NCBI RefSeq assembly: GCF_036226665.1
Contig: NZ_CP109007.1
Span: forward strand, 992,001-1,056,000
DNA: 64,000 nt
From: Streptomyces sp. NBC_00691
GTDB lineage: Bacteria > Actinomycetota > Actinomycetes > Streptomycetales > Streptomycetaceae
Reading direction: 5' to 3'
Positions 60,874-64,000 of the stretch are shown in pieces. Under the pieces are notes generated by a model. That model was not told the origin of the DNA and did no database searches. It worked only from the letters and a program-made list of their open reading frames with translations. The position numbers and the translations under genes are program-made. The first letter of the stretch is position 1. Each line of letters starts with the position of its first letter.

Positions 60874-62541
60874 GTGAACGATGCCGACGTGACGGCCGCC
60901 GACGGCGGGGGTGCCTCCGCCGGGGACCCCCTGGGCCTCGCCGATCTGTTCACCGGTGGCGGTGAGCCGTGGCTTCCGCTGCTGGCCCCGGTGATCGAGG
61001 CGCAGCCGGGGGCCGCCGACTTCATCGGTCCGAAGCGCAGTCCGGAAGTGGTTCCGGTGCGCGAGCTGACGTTTCAGGCCTTGAAGCCTCATCCGCCGCA
61101 CAAGTGGAAGGTGGTCGCCTTCGGGCAGAACCCGTATCCGCGGGCGGAGAGCGCGACCGGCATCGCGATGTTCGACAACACCTTCAACGACTGGAAGGAC
61201 AGCCAGTTCGGCCGGGTGGTCAGCATCCGCTGCATCATCAAGGCGGCCGCGATGTGGAAGTACGGCATCGTCAAGAAGACGCCGATCGCCGATGTCCGCG
61301 CGCTGTTGAGAAAGGAGGACACCGTCGCGCCGCCGGAGTGGTTCCAGGCGATGCTGACACAGGGTGTGCTGCTGCTCAACGCCTCGCTCACGGCGAGCGC
61401 GGACGGGGCGATGCCGACGGACCGTCACACCTCCTTCTGGCGGCCGGTGGCCGAGCAGATCGTCGAGGAGATCCTCCGGGCGAAGCAGGACGCCGCGGAG
61501 GACGACCGGGGTGTGGTGTTCGCCTGGTGGGGCGCCCACGCCCGGAGCCTGAAAAGGGTCGTCCAGCGGCTGGAGAAGAAGTACCCGGGGGTCGAGGTCC
61601 GGCACCTCGACCACGCGAACCCGGCGGCGCAGGGCGACGTCTTCTGCGAGGGGGACCACTTCGCCCAGGTGAACGACGCCCTGGGCGCGGTGGGCGCCGA
61701 GCCGGTCGACTGGCTGCCGAGCAAGGGCTGGGACCGGAAGGCGGCGGGCCCGGGCGGCGCGGAGGGCGGCGAGGTCGCCGAGCGGATGGGGGCGTTCATC
61801 GCTTCGACCATGGAGCTCCACCAGCTCTATCTGGAACGCCTCACGAGCGTCAAGGACGAGGGGCTCGTCCTCCCCGCCATCACCGGGGTGTTCGACACGC
61901 CGCTGATGGACTTCCGCAAGGCCGTCGAGCCGGTGTCGCGGGTCCTCGCCCGGCTGGACCGGCACATCGAGAGGTCGAGCGCCTTCGGCGCGTCGAAGGC
62001 CACCGAGGCGGCGCCGGGCGGGACGACCGCCGGGGAGCCGGTGTTCGGGGAGGGGCTGTCCGCCGACGCGATCGCGGCGCTGCATCTCTACACCTGCGAG
62101 TCGGCGTTCTACCGCGAGATCAACGCCGTCCTGCGGTCCCCGGACCGGGAGCGGCTGGTGCCCTATCTCCCGTACCTGCGGCTGCTGTTCTCGGCGGTGG
62201 AGTCGCTGCCGGCCCAGACCCGGCCGCTGTGGCGCGGCGTGGCACTGGATCTGCGGTCGCAGTATCCGCTGGGGCAGACGGTGACGTGGTGGGGCGTGTC
62301 GTCCTGCACGTCCGAGCTGGGTGTGGCGAAGGCGTTCCTCGGGAGCCGCGGTCGGCGGACCCTGTTCGAGGTCACCCCGGCGCGGGCGGTGGCGATCCGG
62401 CGGTTCTCCGCCTTCACGGGCGAGGAGGAGTACATCCTCACGCCGGGCACCCAGCTGAAGGTGACGGAGGTGAAGGCCGAGCGCGGCGGCCTGTGCACCG
62501 TGCGGCTGACCGAGCTGGAGGGCCAGGGACTGGTGTCCTGA
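60874..62541 (+). CDS. Uracil-DNA glycosylase-like domain fused to an R-S-E ADP-ribosyltransferase
   Basis: 555 residues from GTG with GGGAG 10 bases upstream. Residues 1-290 match family 1 UDG topology: GQNPYP (84-89) at the GQDPYH position, GVLLLNASLT with Asn169 of the uracil pocket, HANPAA with His247 at HPSPLS, and HFAQVNDALGAVGAEPVDW like the end of bacterial UNG. The catalytic Asp is Asn86. Residues 400-535 form an ART: LYTCESAFYREINAVL, PLWRGV (Arg454), WWGVSSCTSELGVAKAFL (Ser477), and GEEEYILTPGT with E517-x-E519. This is the R-S-ExE class of mono-ADP-ribosyltransferases, including arginine-specific toxins. No signal peptide, so it acts inside the cell or is injected. Nothing like this fusion is familiar to me. 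Confidence 0.85.
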   Translation: MNDADVTAADGGGASAGDPLGLADLFTGGGEPWLPLLAPVIEAQPGAADFIGPKRSPEVVPVRELTFQALKPHPPHKWKVVAFGQNPYPRAESATGIAMFDNTFNDWKDSQFGRVVSIRCIIKAAAMWKYGIVKKTPIADVRALLRKEDTVAPPEWFQAMLTQGVLLLNASLTASADGAMPTDRHTSFWRPVAEQIVEEILRAKQDAAEDDRGVVFAWWGAHARSLKRVVQRLEKKYPGVEVRHLDHANPAAQGDVFCEGDHFAQVNDALGAVGAEPVDWLPSKGWDRKAAGPGGAEGGEVAERMGAFIASTMELHQLYLERLTSVKDEGLVLPAITGVFDTPLMDFRKAVEPVSRVLARLDRHIERSSAFGASKATEAAPGGTTAGEPVFGEGLSADAIAALHLYTCESAFYREINAVLRSPDRERLVPYLPYLRLLFSAVESLPAQTRPLWRGVALDLRSQYPLGQTVTWWGVSSCTSELGVAKAFLGSRGRRTLFEVTPARAVAIRRFSAFTGEEEYILTPGTQLKVTEVKAERGGLCTVRLTELEGQGLVS

Positions 62542-62550
62542 GGACGGCCC

Positions 62551-62631
62551 GTCACGGGTGTTCCTGACGGGGGCTCCGTCGCGGGGGTCCCTGACGGGGG
62601 CACCGTCGCGGGTGTTCCTGACGGGCTTTCC
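62551..62631. repeat. 27-bp tandem repeat after the UDG-ART gene
   Basis: Three copies starting GTC[AG]CGGG at 62551, 62578 and 62605, differing at a few bases, begin 9 bases after the stop and end before the terminator. Each contains GTCCCTGACGGGGG-like sequence. Non-coding in any supported frame. Confidence 0.85.
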
Positions 62632-62664
62632 GTCGGGCGTCCTCCGGAGAGTGCGTGTCCCTTC

Positions 62665-62697
62665 GATCGGGCCGGGCGGTGTGCGCCCGGCCCGATC
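62665..62697 (+). terminator. Terminator of the UDG-ART gene
   Basis: Perfect 14-bp arms GATCGGGCCGGGCG and CGCCCGGCCCGATC with loop GTGTG. Confidence 0.85.
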
Positions 62698-62739
62698 GGC
62701 GTGACGCGGAACCGCGCGTCGGCCGCCCCCGACCCGCCG

Positions 62740-63567
62740 TCACGACCACCCTGTCGTCGACACGTCCGCAGGGAGAACGGCTCCCACCCGGCCGCCGCCG
62801 GTCTGCCCACGACCTGGACCTCCGCCGTCAGCGAGTGGTACAGCTGGTCGAACAACCTCCGGTCCAACCCGTCGATCAAGGTGCTCGCCTCGGTCGACCC
62901 GGTCAGCTTCCCCCTGGGAACCGACCCGAACCAGTCCTGGTACAGCGGTGACTACCCGCTCGTGTGGACCAACACCCAGTACCGCATGATGTACGCGAAC
63001 TTCGGCCACAACGCCATGAACTACACCACCGGCACCCGGCTCTCCTCCACCTTCGCCAGCCCCACCCAGAACCGTCTCCTCCTCGACGGCCTCCGGTGGC
63101 TCGCGGGCGCAGGCACCACCCCGCCCGGCCCGTTCCCGGGGGACTCCTGGTACACGCTGGCCGCCGAGGCGAACGGCCTGTGCGTCGACGTCAGGGCGGC
63201 GGGCACGGCCAACGGCACCGCCGTCCAGCAGTACACCTGCAACGGCACCCAGGCGCAGCAGTTCCGCTTCACCCCCACGACCGACGGCCACACCCGGATC
63301 GGGGTCCGCACCGCTCCCCAGCAGTCCGTCGACGTCACCGACCGGTCGACGGCCGACGGGGCGCCCCTGCAGCTGTGGGCCTACGGAGGCGGGACGAACC
63401 AGCAGTGGCTGCCGGTCGCCGAACCCTCCGGCCGGTACCACTTCGTCGCCCGCCACAGCGGCAAGTGCCTCAGCACCACCGGCACCACCACGGTCGGCGT
63501 CGCCCTCGTCCAGCGGCCGTGCGACGGCTCCCCGTCGCAGAGCTTCCGCCCCACCGCGACGCCCTGA
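62740..63567 (+). pseudogene. Truncated ThuA-like domain with ricin B lectin (5' end missing)
   Basis: The frame has no ribosome site, no signal peptide and no recognisable start. It enters the end of a ThuA-like (glutamine-amidotransferase-fold) domain: GSHPAAAGLPTTWTSAVSEW, then SIKVLASVDPVSFPLGTD, YPLVWTN, FGHNAMNYTTG and NRLLLDGLRWLAG. A ricin B-type lectin (about residues 145 to the end) has the QxW-like TQAQQFRF, TNQQWLPV and SPSQSFRP and cysteine pairs. Both parts belong to secreted carbohydrate-acting proteins that normally have about 200 more residues upstream. The terminator of the previous gene directly abuts it, so the 5' end was probably lost by deletion or recombination. Confidence 0.72.
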
Positions 63568-63592
63568 CGGTCCCCCAGGACGCCACGCCCTC

Positions 63593-63619
63593 GGCTCCCG
63601 GGCCCCGCACCCGGGAGCC
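63593..63619 (+). terminator. Terminator of the lectin fragment
   Basis: Perfect 10-bp arms GGCTCCCGGG and CCCGGGAGCC with a 7-base loop, 26 bases after the stop. Confidence 0.75.
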
Positions 63620-63647
63620 GCGGCGAGGGCCGTGGCAGGTGGACCCC

Positions 63648-63678
63648 CGATACCGTCGCCCCCCGGGCGGCGGTATCG
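63648..63678. promoter_or_regulatory. 14-bp inverted repeat in the last intergenic region
   Basis: CGATACCGTCGCCC and GGGCGGCGGTATCG, one mismatch, three-base centre. It could be a second terminator or an operator for the last gene. The rest of 63568-63883 is empty. Confidence 0.5.
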
Positions 63679-63883
63679 GCATGCACTCCCGGCGCCCCGG
63701 ACCGATCATCCGTACATGGCAGGTACTCCCCCACCCCCCGGGCCGCCCGGCGCCGACGGCGGCCCGGCGCCCCGTCGGAAGGGCGCGCCCGCGGTCCCGC
63801 CGGGCGCGGTGTCGCTAGTCTTCGTCGACCGGACCTCCCGAAGCACGCCTCGCCTTTCCGCTCGACCCGCACCAGGGAGCCAG

Positions 63884-64000
63884 ATGGGCCGTCGACTGAT
63901 CCTTCGATGCCGCGCCGTCCTCGTCACCACGGCGGTCGTGGCCATGACGGCGGCGACCGCGCCGGGAGCACCGCGGGTCTCGGGGACCACCGCCTCGGCG
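63884..64000 (+). CDS. Secreted protein, N-terminal part only (3' end outside window)
   Basis: 39 codons are visible: a basic n-region (MGRRLILRCRAVLV), a hydrophobic core (TTAVVAMTAATAPGA) and polar residues, i.e. a Sec signal peptide. AGGGAG lies 5 bases before the ATG. The mature protein is not in the window and cannot be identified. Confidence 0.65.
   Translation, partial: MGRRLILRCRAVLVTTAVVAMTAATAPGAPRVSGTTASA

Noticed and set aside
62163..62879. Minus-strand Pro/Thr repeat protein over the 27-bp repeats
   Set aside because: It overlaps the ART active-site coding region antisense and has no start signals; the repeat translation is coincidental.

Overview
The window is chromosomal DNA of a high-GC actinomycete, almost certainly Streptomyces. 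The evidence is very GC-rich sequence with G/C third codon positions, a streptogrisin-type protease, a complete conservon (cvnABCD plus a CYP157-like P450), a SARP regulator, a large LuxR-type (LAL) regulator, tightly overlapping ATGA/GTGA gene junctions, and rare TTA codons confined to two genes. I saw no rRNA, tRNA, CRISPR array, transposase or phage gene. Much of the content is accessory and specialised-metabolite DNA.

Layout. 1-10.7 kb holds the end of a secreted serine protease, an MHS transporter, a GCS2-type ligase, two tandem DUF4139 proteins, and a Fur regulator divergent from katG. 10.7-17.8 kb is a leftward, translationally coupled RiPP-like operon: radical SAM enzyme, heme-oxygenase-fold protein, aroma-sacti-type small protein, a cyclase-AAA-TPR giant, a cytoplasmic subtilase and a GAF protein. 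18.1-26.5 kb is a divergent rightward RiPP operon: a 39-residue precursor missed by gene-length cut-offs, glycosyltransferase, DUF6895-like protein, second radical SAM/SPASM enzyme, second DUF6895-like protein, MFS exporter and S9 peptidase. 26.7-36.3 kb carries a SARP and a LAL regulator and a LanM locus whose 66-residue candidate precursor has no cysteine. 36.4-44.0 kb holds a SpoIIE-type phosphatase, a VOC protein, a lipoprotein, an AlaRS fragment reduced to the catalytic part, an acetyltransferase-TetR pair with paired operators, an XRE-cupin regulator and a decayed MFS gene. 44.2-49.7 kb is a terpene synthase facing a conservon. 50-55.8 kb carries cell-wall proteins and a sulfide/persulfide detoxification locus with three CsoR/CstR-like operators. 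55.9-59.8 kb has an ArsR-VOC operon under a 26-bp palindrome and a Tat-exported phospholipase C. 60-62.5 kb pairs a macrodomain protein with a fusion of a uracil-DNA-glycosylase-like domain and an ADP-ribosyltransferase. The window ends in a truncated ThuA/ricin-lectin gene and the start of a secreted protein.

How it works together. The two RiPP operons share one 362-bp intergenic region and plausibly supply complementary maturation, export and proteolysis functions. The LAL and SARP genes between the RiPP operon and the LanM locus are natural cluster regulators; a TTA codon at position 17 of the LAL gene would place it under bldA control. The most novel candidate is the macrodomain plus UDG-ART pair, which has the logic of an ADP-ribosylation toxin with a reversing partner. 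Functions here are read from motifs and gene order; none has been confirmed by a database search.
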